64,000 nt of DNA from DATLXU01 sp035575515 (GTDB lineage: Bacteria > Acidobacteriota > Blastocatellia > UBA7656), in contig DATLXU010000147.1 in assembly GCA_035575515.1 (NCBI GenBank), forward strand, positions 1 through 64,000, given 5' to 3'. The notes under the pieces are model-generated. The model was given only the letters and a program-made list of their open reading frames with translations. It was not told the DNA's origin and ran no database searches. Position numbers and translations under genes: made by a program. This document shows, one piece after another, positions 17,080 through 26,499 of this stretch; within the stretch, counting starts at the first letter, position 1, and each line of letters begins with the position of its first letter.

Positions 17080-18825
17080 CTATCGTTTGATTTGTCGCCA
17101 CGTATAGAGGCTTATTCTCCCGACGGAGGAGACATCGTTGAGCGTAAGCTCGAAGCTGCCTGTCACTGTGTTCAAATCGGTATTGACTGGCGACCCCGAA
17201 ACGTTTTTGTTGCCGAGCGCAAGCACCTGCCCGTTGAACGCGCCATTGCCGCTCAGATAAACCTGCTCGCCCGCAAAGCTGATCCCGCTGAATCGCTGCG
17301 CGCCGTCCGTGTCGCCGTTGATCTTGATGTCTTCAACCGCGGCGAGCATGAAGTCGACCTTGACGAACGGCGGCAACAACGGCGTCCTGAGCTTCTGCAC
17401 GTACGAAATGATGTTCGGATTGCCAGCAATCTCGATTGAGCCTGTCGCGAATATCGTTATCTTCACAGGGTTAGCGGGCGTGCCGTAGTTTGACGTTATC
17501 TTCACGTTGCCGCCGTTTGGCGTGCTCAGTGAAGGAGAGTTGACGTTGTAGTTATCTGCGCCGACAACGTAATAGGTATGCCAGCTCGCCTTCGTGTCCG
17601 TAAGGCCCCAGTTTGCGTTCGCGCCGCCCGTGTAGCCCCAGCCCGTGCTGGCTACGGTTATCTTCGTTGGAGTGCCGACGCCCGTGTTCGGATCGCGCGT
17701 GATGGCGACGGCTGCCGGACTGGTTTGATCAACCTTGCCATTGTTGTGGTCTGAATCGAGCTCGTATGCAAGCGTTGCATAGTTTACGTTCAAGCTCTGA
17801 GCCAGATTGCGTAGCTGTCTGGTTGCCTTATTGCCGCCGTTGAAGTCGTTACCGTTCGGGTCATTGGGATTAGCGCCGTCAAACGTATTTGGATCAACCA
17901 ATATCCTGTCCGCCGTTTGAACCAGAAAACTTCTCAAGCGAGGACTTTGATCGGCCTTGCCCGTCGAAGGATCAATCACAGGCTGAGTGACGAATTGCGG
18001 TATATCGAGGCGCGGCTGGCCGCCGCCGGAAAATCCGCCGACGTTTGTCGGATTGGCAATGGTTGCCGTGCCCGAAGCGGTCGCGCTCTGCGCAACGGTT
18101 GCGGCGTTGCCTACTGTCAGATTGCGGTTTGAATGCACGCCGCCGTATGCGCCTTTGATGTCGGAGCTGCCGACTACCTCTATATCATAATTCGCGGCCA
18201 GCGCAGGGTAAGGGAGGAACGCAACCCAGCCTTCGAGCGTGACGGATGAGTTGGCGTACTTGCCCGTCGAATAGATTACAATGCGATTGTTATTATCCCT
18301 GTTCGGATCGTTCGCATACTGGCCTGTGCTTTCGGCGTAGCTCGCGCCCGGGTTGAAGTTCGGCACGAAGCCGGGATCATCGTCAATCAAACGGACGCTG
18401 TAAGAGACGCCGGGTATCACGTTGCCGTTCGCGTCGCGCACCGCGTGACCGTTTGCTTCGGTCGCGGGCACTGGTTGACCTTCATAAGGCGAGACGTTTG
18501 CCGTAATCATCTCCGCGCCGCTCGTGAATTTGGTCGAGTCAATCGGAAAAGTCTGATTCGCCCCGCGAAGCCTAAGCAGCGAAGTGAAATAATTGTCCTT
18601 ATCATCGCCCGTATAATTCATCACGAGACTCGCGGCGTGATTTAAGCCCGACTCAGCCGCCTGAAGCGCGATGGTCTGCGTGCCATAAGTGTTGGCCACG
18701 CCGTTTTCTGAAATCGCCGTCAGGCTCGTGCCCATCGTCAGCGCCAACAGCAGCGCCATAATCAACAGCACCATCACAAGCGCCGTCCCTCGCTCGCCGT
18801 TTCTCATTTCAATCGCATCGTTCAT
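17080..18825 (-). CDS. PilX-type pilus assembly protein with large C-terminal domain
   Basis: 581 residues from ATG 18825, which has AAGGAGCGAAGCA upstream. The N-terminus (MRNGERGTALVMVLLIMALLLALTMGTSL) is the hydrophobic segment of PilX-like minor pilins, followed by TQTIALQAAESGLNHAASL. The extracellular part is Asn/Gly/Thr-rich, with repeated TATIANPTNVGG-like stretches and beta-strand propensity near VQKLRTPLLPPFVKVDFMLA. It is last in a four-gene pilin operon. Its size, well above the roughly 170-200 residues of classical PilX, suggests a tip or adhesive role; that is inference. Confidence 0.82.
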   Translation of the reverse strand: MNDAIEMRNGERGTALVMVLLIMALLLALTMGTSLTAISENGVANTYGTQTIALQAAESGLNHAASLVMNYTGDDKDNYFTSLLRLRGANQTFPIDSTKFTSGAEMITANVSPYEGQPVPATEANGHAVRDANGNVIPGVSYSVRLIDDDPGFVPNFNPGASYAESTGQYANDPNRDNNNRIVIYSTGKYANSSVTLEGWVAFLPYPALAANYDIEVVGSSDIKGAYGGVHSNRNLTVGNAATVAQSATASGTATIANPTNVGGFSGGGQPRLDIPQFVTQPVIDPSTGKADQSPRLRSFLVQTADRILVDPNTFDGANPNDPNGNDFNGGNKATRQLRNLAQSLNVNYATLAYELDSDHNNGKVDQTSPAAVAITRDPNTGVGTPTKITVASTGWGYTGGANANWGLTDTKASWHTYYVVGADNYNVNSPSLSTPNGGNVKITSNYGTPANPVKITIFATGSIEIAGNPNIISYVQKLRTPLLPPFVKVDFMLAAVEDIKINGDTDGAQRFSGISFAGEQVYLSGNGAFNGQVLALGNKNVSGSPVNTDLNTVTGSFELTLNDVSSVGRISLYTWRQIKR

Positions 18826-18909
18826 TGCTTCGCTCCTTATTTGCTCTTTGTCATTGGCCATTGATCATTTGCTTAATCAGCCCGCGCTTTTGACAGATGA
18901 CTAAGGGCT

Positions 18910-18926
18910 AATGACCGGTGACCAAT
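18910..18926. repeat. Heptamer-spaced TGACC repeat
   Basis: AATGACCGGTGACCAAT repeats TGACC at 7-nt spacing, in the short gap between the PilX-type and PilW-type genes. It is a weak, two-unit member of the heptamer-repeat class. Confidence 0.35.
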
Positions 18927-18929
18927 CGC

Positions 18930-19562
18930 TCATCTTCTATTCCTCAGCCTTATAGTTGTCGTGTATTTCACTTCGCGGTAGCGCGGGTCGCCCGCCGAGA
19001 TGCCGTTCGGGATTGCGGTGATCGAAACCTCGACATCACGGCGCGAGCCGTCCGGGTCGCGGAACGAGAGGCTGCTTATATTGTCAGCGAGCGGGATGGT
19101 CGCGCCTCCGGTTTGTGTGTTGTCAACCATAAGAATCTGGCGGTTCGTGCTGTCGTGGCGAAGCGTTATGTTCTCGCTCGTGACAATCACGTCGGAGTCC
19201 GACGACACGGTTGTGTTCGGCTGCTTGTCGCCGTTGAGGTCGCTTTTGAGGTGAAGCGAATTGCCTTCCGATTGCGTGCCGCTCGCCTGAAAAACGCCGT
19301 TCGTGCCGAACTCGACAAAGCGCCAGTTGTTTACAACCATATCGCCTGTTGGATTCGTTCCCGCCGTGCGAATCACTTCGTTGAGCCGTGTTACCGCGAA
19401 TCGCGCGTTGCGCTGCGCGTCGGCATAGGCTTCCTCATAGCGTGAAGTCTGTTGAAATCGGTTGAGCAGAGTGAATGCGACGCCGATGATCAGCGTCATC
19501 ACGCCGAGCACCACTGTGACTTCGAGCAGCGAAAACCCGCTTTCATTCCTTTCCTGTTTCAT
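18930..19562 (-). CDS. PilW-type minor pilin
   Basis: 210 residues with a type IV prepilin signal: basic leader, then ESGFSLLEVTVVLGVMTLII (cleavage after Gly, Glu at mature position 5), cleaved by prepilin peptidase. The body includes the PilW-like RNARFAVTRLNEVIRTAG block and a C-terminal beta domain. Six bases separate it from the upstream PilV-type gene. It probably forms part of a pilus-tip complex with its neighbours. Confidence 0.85.
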   Translation of the reverse strand: MKQERNESGFSLLEVTVVLGVMTLIIGVAFTLLNRFQQTSRYEEAYADAQRNARFAVTRLNEVIRTAGTNPTGDMVVNNWRFVEFGTNGVFQASGTQSEGNSLHLKSDLNGDKQPNTTVSSDSDVIVTSENITLRHDSTNRQILMVDNTQTGGATIPLADNISSLSFRDPDGSRRDVEVSITAIPNGISAGDPRYREVKYTTTIRLRNRR

Positions 19563-19568
19563 ACGCCC

Positions 19569-20033
19569 TCAATTCCTGTTAATCACCGTCGTGACCGTGT
19601 AGCCGTCGCGCATAATCGCAGGCGCGCGGTCCTGAACCACTTTTATTGTGACGGTTCGCAGATCTCCCGTTGTGCCCGGCCCAGCAACGACTTTCCATCG
19701 TACGATCACGTCGCCCACAGGCGTGTTGCTTCGGATTACGTAGTGGTTGTCCACGTTTGAATCAAGGCTGCCGCCGACGGCCAATCGCGGGTCTGTGTCG
19801 CTGGTGATGGTCCATATCGCCGAGCGCAGCACGTCAACCTGATCCTGCGCCGTTGCCGCGAGCACACTCAAAGCATTCGACGTGCTGTTGGCGCGAGAAA
19901 TGTATGCCGATATGCCTACGACCGAGACAAGCCCGAACGTAAGGACCGCCATTGCTATGGTCGCTTCGATCATTGAAAAACCGCGCTCGCCGTTACGCGC
20001 GCAGTCAACTTTTGCTTTAAGTCTGAACATCAT
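19569..20033 (-). CDS. PilV-type minor pilin
   Basis: 154 residues from ATG 20033, which has CGGAGCGCA upstream; an in-frame ATG at 20057 would overlap the preceding gene. The prepilin motif is ERGFSMIEATIAMAVLTFGL, with Glu at mature position 5. SVVGISAYISRANSTSNAL and AATAQDQVDVLRSAIW are typical of PilV proteins. The C-terminal part is a short beta domain. It lies between the FimT/GspH-type and PilW-type genes. Confidence 0.84.
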   Translation of the reverse strand: MMFRLKAKVDCARNGERGFSMIEATIAMAVLTFGLVSVVGISAYISRANSTSNALSVLAATAQDQVDVLRSAIWTITSDTDPRLAVGGSLDSNVDNHYVIRSNTPVGDVIVRWKVVAGPGTTGDLRTVTIKVVQDRAPAIMRDGYTVTTVINRN

Positions 20034-20044
20034 TGCGCTCCGAA

Positions 20045-20614
20045 TTATTCGATCCATATCTTGCCGCGCAGATTTACGTGCACGATTGTATACTTGTCGG
20101 AATACTGAATCTTGATGGCCTGCTCGGTGCTGCCGATGGGCAACTCCCCGCGCGAGTTGAACTTCACCGTAATAGAAGCCTTCGCGCCAAAATCAACCGA
20201 GATTCCCTCAGGCAAATCTACAGGGTAATAAGCTGTTGACCGGTCATCAGGGTCGGTCGTGTCAGGGATGCCGTCTGGCGCAGGTGTAGTCTCGTCAGGC
20301 CCGCCCGCATAATCGGGGACACCGTCGGGCGTTGGAGTCGTGAAGTCGAATCCGAACTCGCCTCTTGCTTTGTTCAGAGAAAGCGCGACGTCTTTGTTCT
20401 TGGTCATCGCAAGCCCGCGCGCGGCAGACATCTTCTGCACCAACTGCGTTGCTACGCTTCGCAGTTTATAAGCGCGAATTGACGCAGAGACCCCAGGCAG
20501 CGTGAAGGCCATCACTATGCCGATAACCATTAAAATCATGGTTATTTCGACAATTGATTTGCCTGACTCGCCTGAGTCCCTTTTGACGATTGGCGAATTG
20601 GGATTGAACATCAT
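20045..20614 (-). CDS. FimT/GspH-type pseudopilin
   Basis: 189 residues, first gene of the pilin operon. The start is at 20614 with AGAGGAGATTA upstream. The signal is atypical but recognisable: ESGKSIVEITMILMVIGIVM, with Lys where Phe normally follows the cleavage Gly. KMSAARGLAMTKNKDVALSLN is the FimT/GspH block. An acidic stretch (about residues 93-123) repeats DGVPD, DGIPD and DPDD patterns resembling thrombospondin type-3 calcium loops, which suggests metal binding. Function: minor pilin that primes assembly. Confidence 0.82.
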   Translation of the reverse strand: MMFNPNSPIVKRDSGESGKSIVEITMILMVIGIVMAFTLPGVSASIRAYKLRSVATQLVQKMSAARGLAMTKNKDVALSLNKARGEFGFDFTTPTPDGVPDYAGGPDETTPAPDGIPDTTDPDDRSTAYYPVDLPEGISVDFGAKASITVKFNSRGELPIGSTEQAIKIQYSDKYTIVHVNLRGKIWIE

Positions 20615-21185
20615 TAATCTCCTCTAACCGCTTATGCATCAGGTTTGATTTGTCGCCTGATTCTGCTTTCGCGCGTGAGTTAAGGGCAACAGGCGTGCCG
20701 GGCGTCACTGGTCTTCTATTTATTCTCTTTACTAAACCGCGCAGGCGGGATGTGATAACAAGTGGGCCTTCGCCGCGTGCGCTTTCTGCGCAAACCACGC
20801 GCTTGGCTTACCGGAACGGGTAGCCGCTGACGCTCGCCGCGATTCAGATTAATGAAAACTTGCTTTAGAATAACCTGCAGGGAGGGATCAATAAATGAAT
20901 GCAGTTCGCTCTCGCTTTAAATTTAGTGTCACTCAAAAACACAATTTAGAGATGATGTGAAATCCTTCACATATAACCCAATCGCGCTTCGATAACAAAA
21001 GCGCGAGCGATTCATTGAGAACGTCAGTTGATAGCCCGTATTCGGCTGCAAAGGCTGTAGCTCGTCGCGGTGTGGCCGATGATGCTTGTCGTCGTTTAAT
21101 AGGCGCCCAATACTGCACGCCGCTCATAGCGTCTTCATCAATGTGAATGCCTGCGTTTCTGCCGAAGGGAGCAGGGGGCGAGCTA
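20615..21185. other. 571-bp non-coding region upstream of the pilin operon
   Basis: The region holds the leader of the pilin operon and the CRP-type operator described separately. A 21-codon plus-strand frame at 20894 has a purine-rich site upstream, but nothing else supports it. No RNA gene was recognised. Confidence 0.4.
20955..20972. promoter_or_regulatory. CRP/FNR-type operator upstream of the pilin operon
   Basis: ATGTGAAATCCTTCACAT is an 18-bp palindrome with the exact TGTGA-N6-TCACA core recognised by CRP-family regulators. It lies about 340 bp upstream of the first pilin gene and downstream of the preceding minus-strand gene, so the pilin operon is the only obvious target. Confidence 0.55.
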
Positions 21186-21755
21186 TTAATGAAAGATGTC
21201 TTTGCAATCTCCGCCGTTCAGTCTGTCCTCAATGCAGCGCAGCATCATGTCTTCAAGCTCGCCCTTTGATGTGAGCGGCACCCATTCGCTGCCTGTTATT
21301 CCGTCGGTCATCCCCTCGAACTTCGCGTAGACTCCGACCTGAGAAGTTTTCGGGGAAGCGGGACTGATCTGAACTCGCAGGACGTACCGCCCCTTTACCC
21401 AGTTGCGGACCTCTGCGGTGGGCACTTCGGCAAAGTGCAGAAGCTGGCTTCGCGTAGGTATGCCTTTGATGAAGACGATTGGCTTGCTGATGAGCGTGCA
21501 TTCGCCGGTCGTGGCGTTGCAGTCTTCTTTATCGAGCGGAATCTCTCGCGTCTCAAGCATCTGCTTTGTGACCGTGAGCGCCTCGTCGCGCGCCGCGCCG
21601 ACGATTGATGGGTTGGGCAGCGGCTTCGTAGTTTTGGGTCTGTCGAACTGTATCTGAGCACTCGTCGTCATGCTCACGACGAACAAAACCGCGAGCGCGC
21701 CAAGGATTTGATTAGTGCGGAATGAGATTAGTTCCTGAAACATTGATTTCACCAT
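21186..21755 (-). CDS. Secreted or membrane-anchored protein of unknown function
   Basis: 189 residues. The N-terminus has a hydrophobic segment (ILGALAVLFVVSMTTSAQ) that reads as a signal peptide, so the mature protein is probably periplasmic or extracellular. The remainder contains four Cys in two short-spaced pairs (DCNATTGEC and CIEDRLNGGDC), which could form disulfides. The middle reads as an alternating beta-rich segment ending in SEWVPLTSKGELEDMMLR. I do not recognise the family. It is transcribed in the same direction as the pilin operon but 570 bp from it. Confidence 0.7.
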   Translation of the reverse strand: MVKSMFQELISFRTNQILGALAVLFVVSMTTSAQIQFDRPKTTKPLPNPSIVGAARDEALTVTKQMLETREIPLDKEDCNATTGECTLISKPIVFIKGIPTRSQLLHFAEVPTAEVRNWVKGRYVLRVQISPASPKTSQVGVYAKFEGMTDGITGSEWVPLTSKGELEDMMLRCIEDRLNGGDCKDIFH

Positions 21756-21978
21756 CTGCTATGAATTGAACGATAACAGCGCCGCGCGCTTTATTCAAGA
21801 TTACAGTCGGCGCAAGCTCCAGTTTTCATCGTGCCGGAGGGGAACGTCCTCAATCGTAGAACGAGCGCGCTCGTCGGTCTTGCCGCTCAGGTATTTTCAA
21901 GCATTGCGCGATTGACGCTCGCTGAATTACCCTTAATCCTGTTCACAGGCAAGCACGAAACCAATACGGATATTTACA

Positions 21979-22752
21979 ATGAAGAGATTAATCAAGCGAC
22001 TGTCGTGCGCGACCGCAGCGATGTTAATCGCTGCGGCTGGCGCGGCCAATGCTCAAGAATCATCCACAGAGGCGAGCGGCGCGCCAAGAGCCGTCGTGCC
22101 TTTAACCTCCTACCACTTCGGCGATATAAACAGAGGCGAAATCATCAGCCAGATTTTCACCATCAAGAACACGGGCGACGCGGAGTTGAAGATAAAAGAG
22201 ATTGTCGCCGGTTGCGGATGCGAGACCGTCGGCTCAGATAAAACCATCGCTCCCGGACAGGAAGGCAATGTGCGAATAGAGATAAATACGATGAACCAGA
22301 TGGGCGGAATCGTCCGGCCCGTGACGGTGCGCACGAACGACCCCAATCAGCCTGACATCGTGTTTACACTAACCGCAAATGTCTTGACGGGACTCGGCGG
22401 CGGCTCGGTTCAAAGTATTCCTGTGCGGGCGGGCAAACACATCGGCCCGGTCTTTGTCGGCCCATCAGATTTTCTTGGATTAACGAGCTTGGCGGGTCAG
22501 AAAGGAAAGACTGAATTCACAGTCGCAGCCGAACGCGGGCCTGTGAAACTGGTTCGCGTGGAAGGCGGGGACGCGCACATAGCCGCGCGAGTGGAAACAG
22601 TCGAGGAAGGTAAAAGCTATAAGATTGTGGTTGAGTCCGTGCCGACTGACGCGCCCGGCATATACGAAGAACATCTGCGCGTAATCACAGACAGCGCCGC
22701 GCTTCAATCCTTCCCCGTCACCGTGCGCCTGAACGTACTGGCGAAGCAGTAG
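21979..22752 (+). CDS. Secreted DUF1573-domain protein
   Basis: 257 residues with a signal peptide (MKRLIKRLSCATAAMLIAAAGAANAQ). The first domain is a typical DUF1573 immunoglobulin-like fold: VPLTSYHFGDINRGEIISQIFTIKNTG ... IVAGCGCETV ... TNDPNQPDIVFTLTANV. A second beta-rich domain of about 110 residues follows. DUF1573 proteins are secreted in many Bacteroidetes, Planctomycetes and Acidobacteria, and their role is not established. The gene is divergent from the preceding secreted protein, with about 220 bp between the two starts. Confidence 0.85.
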   Translation: MKRLIKRLSCATAAMLIAAAGAANAQESSTEASGAPRAVVPLTSYHFGDINRGEIISQIFTIKNTGDAELKIKEIVAGCGCETVGSDKTIAPGQEGNVRIEINTMNQMGGIVRPVTVRTNDPNQPDIVFTLTANVLTGLGGGSVQSIPVRAGKHIGPVFVGPSDFLGLTSLAGQKGKTEFTVAAERGPVKLVRVEGGDAHIAARVETVEEGKSYKIVVESVPTDAPGIYEEHLRVITDSAALQSFPVTVRLNVLAKQ

Positions 22753-22767
22753 CCAGTTGCCATCGCT

Positions 22768-22836
22768 CAGTTGTCAGTTGCCGGATTTCAATCGCCGACC
22801 GTTTATCTTTACTGAAACTAGCAACTGACAACTGGC
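22768..22836. repeat. Heptamer-repeat inverted pair (CAGTTGN)
   Basis: CAGTTGTCAGTTGCC (22768-22782) faces GCAACTGACAACTGGC (22821-22836), so transcripts can fold into a hairpin between two convergent genes. The same heptamer family recurs at 23676 and 28322. Confidence 0.6.
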
Positions 22837-22843
22837 AGATGAA

Positions 22844-23509
22844 TTACCGTCGAGTGACGCGGACGAGCATCTCGGTTCCAGTTTCGAGCTTCAATTCCTT
22901 GCTGCCCTGAACGGCGACCGAGCCTGCGCCAGCCGCGCCGCCGATTATCAATCCAATCGCCGCGCCTTTGCCGCCGCCAGCTATGCCTCCGATTATAGCT
23001 CCCGCCGCCGCGCCTATGCCGCCGCGCTTGAGCGTCTGCTTGCCGCGACTGCCCGATTCGACGTGACCCTCTTCATCAACCTTGCTCGCAGACTCAGAGC
23101 CTGACTCGTAAACGCGAACGACCTCGCCGCGCAAAACGCCTCTTCGCCCGTCGCGCAGTTGAATCGAATCGAATGCCAGCCCCATGCTCGTGCGCCCTTC
23201 GACGCGGCCCGATTTTCGGATAGAGCTGATGTGGCCCGTCACCGTCGCTTCTTCGTAGCGGGACGGGTTCACGACCGTCGCGGTGAAGCGGTCGCCTACG
23301 CGCGAATCTTTGCTTGATAGAGTGTTATTCAATCGCACTCTCAAGCTCGTGCCTGCGGGAACGAGCGCGGCGCTTGCGGGCGCTCTTCGCGTGCGCCGCG
23401 TCTGCGCTTCTGCGCTCATTGAAGATTGCGGTCCAAATATTGGCAGCCCGCTCATCACCAACGCCGCAAGCGATACCGCAATAGCGGCTCTTAATAAATT
23501 CTCTCTCAT
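22844..23509 (-). CDS. Glycine-zipper protein, exported, function unknown
   Basis: 221 residues with an N-terminal signal (LLRAAIAVSLAALVMSGLPI). The central part (VPAGTSLRVRLNNTLSSKDSRVGDRFTATVV) is a beta-rich segment common in acidobacterial envelope proteins. The C-terminal part has a Gly-zipper membrane stretch (KRGGIGAAAGAIIGGIAGGG, then AAIGLIIGGAAGAGSVA), followed by a conserved strand ending ELKLETGTEMLVRVTRR. Glycine zippers usually insert in or associate with membranes. No precise role can be given. Confidence 0.8.
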   Translation of the reverse strand: MRENLLRAAIAVSLAALVMSGLPIFGPQSSMSAEAQTRRTRRAPASAALVPAGTSLRVRLNNTLSSKDSRVGDRFTATVVNPSRYEEATVTGHISSIRKSGRVEGRTSMGLAFDSIQLRDGRRGVLRGEVVRVYESGSESASKVDEEGHVESGSRGKQTLKRGGIGAAAGAIIGGIAGGGKGAAIGLIIGGAAGAGSVAVQGSKELKLETGTEMLVRVTRR

Positions 23510-23664
23510 AGCTTTCCTCCCTGTGCCTTTTCTCTGGCAGAAATTCCATTCATCGAAGCCTTGCTTATCAATTCAATGATAATACAATGGCCTGGCTGGA
23601 AAAAGTTAAGCGCAGCCCGTTATAATTCTCTCCCTCTTGTGAGAGGATGGTTGCCCGTTTTCAA

Positions 23665-23698
23665 GTTGCCAGAACTGGCAACCAGCAACTGAGAACTG
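23665..23698. repeat. CAACTG heptamer repeat and hairpin before the subtilase gene
   Basis: GTTGCCAG-AA-CTGGCAAC (23665-23682) is a perfect 8-bp hairpin, continued by CAACCAGCAACTGAGAACTG in heptamer phase. It ends five bases before the subtilase start and could hide its ribosome site. Confidence 0.55.
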
Positions 23699-23702
23699 CT
23701 AA

Positions 23703-26315
23703 ATGGATTGGCCGACACCGCAAAGAATAAAGCTGGCGCTGTTTGCGATTTCAGCAATGATGATGTTGCTCGCAGCGCATTTTTCATCCCCTGCGGTTTT
23801 ATCAAACAACGCATCAGCGCAAGCAAACATCAGTCGGCGCAACAGCGCTACTAACCCCAATCTGATTCTGCTCAAACGCGGCGCGATTGATACAGCCGCT
23901 CGCCGCGACCTCGACACCGCCGCAGCCGATTTGAATTTGTCGAACGAACTGACAGCCGCAAGCAACCAGGCGCAGAAGCGCACGCGCGTCATTCAATTCG
24001 CGGGACCAATCAAGCGAAGCTGGATAGAACAATTGCGCGCAATCGGGGCAGAAATAATCGCTTACGTCCCGAACAATGCCTACATCATTCGCGGCTCATC
24101 GCACGCGCTCGCGCGCGTTGCCGCTATGGACGCAGGCATTCAAGCAACAGACGCTCGGCCCGTTCGATGGATAGGACGACTTGAGCCGATTCAAAAACTC
24201 GACACAGCTTTCACAGACGAGAGGCTCGCGGCATCAGATGCGACGCTCGATGTTGAAATAGAGTTGATTGATTCGCCTGAAGCCGAAACTGCAATCGAAC
24301 AGATCAACGCTCTTGCTGTTCGCGTCAATCACGAGCCGCGCCGCTTTCTCAACTACGCGGTCGTTTCGGTCGCGCTGCCTGTGAAAGAACTGCTCGCAGT
24401 CGCCGCGCTCGATGAAGTGCTGTTCATTAATCCCGGATTGCCCTTCAATCTTCACGACGAGCGAAGTGCGCAGATCGTCGCGGGCAATCTGACGGCAGAC
24501 CTCGCGCAGCCTGCTGCGCCGGGCTATCTGAACTGGCTCGCGTCGAAAGGATTGAGCGTGCAGCCTGATTTCGTTATTGACTTCGCAGACACGGGACTCG
24601 ATCGCGGCTCGACGGCGGCGATTCTCATTCATCCAGACTTTCGCGACGGCGCGGGCAACTCTCGCGTCGCTTATAACATTAACTACACGCAAGACAACAC
24701 GGGCGAAGACCGCTCAGGTCACGGCACGCTTGTGGCATCAGTCGCGTGCGGACTTGGCTCGACCGACCGCGAAGACGCGGCGGGTTATATGTATGGGCTT
24801 GGCGTTGATCCAACGGCGCGACTAGGCGCGTCGCGCATATTCGATTACAGAGGCAAGCTGCCGTTTCAGTTCAACTTCGCCGATGCCGTGTCGGCAGCTT
24901 ACCAGGCAGGCGCGCGCATATCAAATAACAGTTGGGGCAACGGCAGCAACAGCTACGACATTGCAGCGCAGCAGTACGACGCATTCGTGCGCGACGCGCA
25001 ACCAGCCGTGCCCGGCAATCAGGAGATGACTTTCATCTTTTCCGCAGGCAACAACGGAGCGGGCGGCCACGTAAGCTCGCCCGGACTTGCAAAGAATGTT
25101 ATCTCTGTTGCGGCGAGCGAAAGCTACAGGCCCGAAGGAACAGACTCCTGCAACCTCGACGGCGAAGGCTCAATCGGGCCTGACGGCGCGAATAACGCAC
25201 AGGACATTTTGCGCTATTCATCGGGCGGGCCGACTCTGGATGCTCGCGCCAAACCTGACATTGCAGCGCCCGGCACGCACATCTTCGGCGCGGCTTCGCA
25301 ATCGCCTCAGTTTTTCGCTGAAGGACTCTGTCCCGGCGTAGGCGTGTACCAGCCGCCGGGTCAACAACTCTATACCTGGTCGTCGGGCACGAGCCTGGCA
25401 GCGCCGCACGTGACGGGCGCAGCCGCGCTCACTCGGAAATTTTTCATCGCGCGCAATCTGCTCGGCGACGCGCGCGCGCCTTCGCCCGCGATGACGAAAG
25501 CTTTTCTTCTCAACGCCGCTTCTTATATGACGGGCCAGAACGCCGCAGGCGACCTTCCGGCGGAGCGGCAGGGATGGGGATTGGTGAACCTCGCTCGCGC
25601 CTTCGATGACACGAAGCGATTGCTAGTAGATCAAACGCGACTGTTTACGGAAAGCGGGCAGACGTTTGAAATTGAAGGCTCGCTTGCAGACCGCGCGCGC
25701 GGCCTTCGCGTGACGCTCGCGTGGACTGATGCGCCGGGCGCGCTCGTCGGCGCTGCCATAGTCAACGACCTCGACCTTGAAATCTTAATCGGCGGCGTGA
25801 CGGTTTATCGCGGGAATAATTTCGCGGGCGCGACTTCAATCGAAGGCGGCGAGGCTGACCGATTAAACAACGTCGAAGCGATCTACCTGCCGCCCGACTT
25901 GATACCGCAGGGTTCAACAGGCAACTTCCGCATCGTCGTGCGAGCGGCGAACATTGCGGGCGACGGCGTGCCGGGAAATGGAAATGATCTCGATCAGGAT
26001 TTCGCGCTCGTCGTCTATAACATCACCGACCCTGTGATTGACCCTCCGCCTCCGCCGCCGCGAAAAGTTCCCGTCATCACGACGGCAACTTATATAAAGA
26101 AGCGGCTGACGATTACTGGCCGCGATTTCACTTCGGCTGCGCGCGTCGAGATTAACGGCGAGGTGGTTAATCGCGAATTTGAATTTGACGCCGCGACCAA
26201 TTCGCTTTCGATCAAGCTGAAATACAGAAAGCTCAACCTTCAGAGAGAATCCGACAACCGAATCGTGCTAATCGAAGACGGCGAGCGGTCAGAAGCGTTC
26301 GTGTTGCGACTCTGA
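23703..26315 (+). CDS. Subtilisin-like serine peptidase (S8), secreted
   Basis: 870 residues. The N-terminus has a hydrophobic export signal (IKLALFAISAMMMLLAAHF). Residues of about 95-260 look like a propeptide, and the catalytic domain has all four key residues: DFADTGLD (Asp296), SGHGTLVAS (His340), FSAGNNGAGG (oxyanion Asn) and SSGTSLAAPHVTG (Ser564). A proprotein-convertase-like beta domain follows (LRVTLAWTDAPGA, LVNDLDLEI-like). A Pro-rich linker (DPPPPPPRK) leads to an IPT/TIG-like terminal domain (VITTATYIKKRLTITGRDF). It is probably an extracellular protease. The gene is monocistronic. Confidence 0.93.
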   Translation: MDWPTPQRIKLALFAISAMMMLLAAHFSSPAVLSNNASAQANISRRNSATNPNLILLKRGAIDTAARRDLDTAAADLNLSNELTAASNQAQKRTRVIQFAGPIKRSWIEQLRAIGAEIIAYVPNNAYIIRGSSHALARVAAMDAGIQATDARPVRWIGRLEPIQKLDTAFTDERLAASDATLDVEIELIDSPEAETAIEQINALAVRVNHEPRRFLNYAVVSVALPVKELLAVAALDEVLFINPGLPFNLHDERSAQIVAGNLTADLAQPAAPGYLNWLASKGLSVQPDFVIDFADTGLDRGSTAAILIHPDFRDGAGNSRVAYNINYTQDNTGEDRSGHGTLVASVACGLGSTDREDAAGYMYGLGVDPTARLGASRIFDYRGKLPFQFNFADAVSAAYQAGARISNNSWGNGSNSYDIAAQQYDAFVRDAQPAVPGNQEMTFIFSAGNNGAGGHVSSPGLAKNVISVAASESYRPEGTDSCNLDGEGSIGPDGANNAQDILRYSSGGPTLDARAKPDIAAPGTHIFGAASQSPQFFAEGLCPGVGVYQPPGQQLYTWSSGTSLAAPHVTGAAALTRKFFIARNLLGDARAPSPAMTKAFLLNAASYMTGQNAAGDLPAERQGWGLVNLARAFDDTKRLLVDQTRLFTESGQTFEIEGSLADRARGLRVTLAWTDAPGALVGAAIVNDLDLEILIGGVTVYRGNNFAGATSIEGGEADRLNNVEAIYLPPDLIPQGSTGNFRIVVRAANIAGDGVPGNGNDLDQDFALVVYNITDPVIDPPPPPPRKVPVITTATYIKKRLTITGRDFTSAARVEINGEVVNREFEFDAATNSLSIKLKYRKLNLQRESDNRIVLIEDGERSEAFVLRL

Positions 26316-26499
26316 GTTGCGGACGCGCTTGCATTGATACGGCTCTGCCATGAATTCCCCGACAGCAACTATACAGGGTTAAGCGCAAAAGCGCGAACGA
26401 AGACCAATTACACATTTATCACGGCGTGGAAGTAGCGCGGCGAATGGGCCTCTTTTGCGACCGCGCATGGAATATTTCTGATTCACAGCTTGATGCCTC

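Noticed and set aside
20894..20959. 21-codon plus-strand frame with a purine-rich upstream site
   Set aside because: Too short, no homology, and it runs into the CRP-type palindrome; nothing else supports translation.
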